DNA of 64,000 nucleotides from Desulfobacula sp. (GTDB lineage Bacteria; Desulfobacterota; Desulfobacteria; Desulfobacterales; Desulfobacteraceae): the NCBI GenBank assembly GCA_023701135.1, contig JAMPXP010000019.1, positions 1 to 64,000 on the forward strand, in the 5' to 3' direction. The position numbers were made by a program, and so were the translations under genes. Positions 63,508 to 64,000 of the stretch are shown one piece after another; positions within the stretch are counted from its first letter, which is position 1; every line of letters starts with the position of its first letter. The notes below the pieces were generated by a model. That model saw nothing but the letters and a program-made list of their open reading frames with translations, searched no databases and was not told where the DNA came from.

Positions 63508-64000
63508 CTACCATACAAACGAAAATTCAATGGGCCCGGAACCCGGAAAAACCGATTCCGGCGGTAAAACTGAAATATGAAAGACCCGGCCGTCAGGGGA
63601 GGCCTTGCCTGTGTTTGCCACATCAATGATTCGGGGAAGGCCGTGGCCGGTTTGGGTAAAGATGCGGGTGAGTGCAAGACGGATCTCATCCCCGGGATCG
63701 TCGGACGTCTTTGTCCTTCGGGCATGAAGCAGGGCTTCAACCATCCGGTTCATCAGCAGTTGAAATGTTATGGAATCCCCGGTCAGAGCGGCGGCCTTGG
63801 GGATACAGGCCGTGTCCTTGTGCTTTATTCCGGCCATGGGGGTAATTCCCGCCTCAATAAGCTGCAGGATTCTGTCTTCGGAAAAAAGCGTCTGGGTGGA
63901 AGCCGTATTTTTTTCATCACAGGCGGCCATGGCCAGGTTTTCCATTTGATACGCCGGATACCGGGTGAATTCCAGGGGCCAGCCTGAAGCTGCAACCGAT
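63508..64000 (-). CDS. C-terminal part of an unrecognised protein, open at the right edge
   Basis: The reading frame is open from the right edge to the stop at 63508 (164 residues); an ATG at 63945 is probably internal because the frame continues upstream with coding-like sequence (WPLEFTRYPAYQM). The layout, with MAGIKHKDTACIPKAAAL, a helical middle and a strand-rich end (VFHISVLPPESVF, IEFSFVW), is faintly like the C-terminus of type VI secretion sheath proteins of the TssC group. That resemblance is weak. It lies 26 bases upstream of the SpoIIE gene and is probably co-transcribed. Confidence 0.55.
   Translation of the reverse strand, partial: SVAASGWPLEFTRYPAYQMENLAMAACDEKNTASTQTLFSEDRILQLIEAGITPMAGIKHKDTACIPKAAALTGDSITFQLLMNRMVEALLHARRTKTSDDPGDEIRLALTRIFTQTGHGLPRIIDVANTGKASPDGRVFHISVLPPESVFPGSGPIEFSFVW

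Noticed and set aside
1-64000. CRISPR arrays, tRNA or rRNA genes, insertion sequences
   Set aside because: No regularly spaced repeats, no cloverleaf-like sequences that I could recognise and no transposase or integrase reading frame were seen; a dedicated tRNA scan could still find one.

Overview
The window reads as a chromosomal segment of a mesophilic, moderately GC-rich sulfate-reducer-like bacterium, most likely of the Desulfobacterota (Desulfobacteraceae-type). The main clues are a fused cobA-hemD gene beside hemC, selA without a nearby selB, an FmdB zinc-ribbon protein, a TRAP dicarboxylate transporter with a UspA protein, many HDOD/GGDEF/PAS signalling proteins, and a ferredoxin-nitroreductase fusion. 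The assignment is inference from gene content; no rRNA or other marker locus is present.

Left part (1-10.3 kb): a long run of minus-strand genes with short gaps or overlaps. A CheD-HDOD fusion is followed by selA, a TPR protein, a phosphosugar isomerase, a deoxyhypusine-synthase-like protein, a cyclic-nucleotide-binding protein, FmdB, hemC, cobA-hemD and moaA. They cover selenocysteine formation, uroporphyrinogen III/precorrin-2 synthesis and the first step of molybdopterin synthesis, all needed for sulfate-reducer redox enzymes.

10.3-25 kb: a calcium-binding-like protein, an ilvN subunit without ilvB, a triple-receiver diguanylate cyclase, a Pat-type protein acetyltransferase lacking catalytic parts of its ligase region, a RHH/RelE toxin-antitoxin pair with a clear promoter, pyrF, lysC, tsaE, nnrDE, DUF2804, tag and an ABC-F ATPase.

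25-36 kb: an ECF sigma factor co-transcribed with a Cys-tailed AhpD-like protein behind an ECF-type promoter, a MntA/HepT toxin-antitoxin pair, a TRAP operon (dctP-hairpin-dctQ-dctM-uspA), a cobalamin-binding radical SAM protein, CBS and tandem-USP genes, a ferredoxin-nitroreductase and a patatin-like protein.

36-55 kb: housekeeping genes (moxR-DUF58-membrane protein, ispF-cysS, glnS) alternate with AT-rich accessory DNA. One accessory patch (36.7-39.1 kb) carries a lipoprotein and a SEFIR-domain protein next to an attC-like palindrome. The other (46.7-55.2 kb) carries a hybrid histidine kinase and recD2 between two copies of the glnS leader, then two small genes each followed by a convincing integron attC-like hairpin, then a class II Fic protein under an operator-overlapped promoter. 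No integrase is visible, so the small genes look like cassettes in an integrase-less array.

55-64 kb: a two-sensor-domain MFS protein is translationally coupled to a 489-residue protein of unknown family. Convergent to them is a minus-strand operon of a partial gene at the window edge, a Cache/HAMP/SpoIIE phosphatase, an ornithine/alanine-racemase-like enzyme and a periplasmic binding protein. This is the best candidate for an undescribed sensing and transport system.
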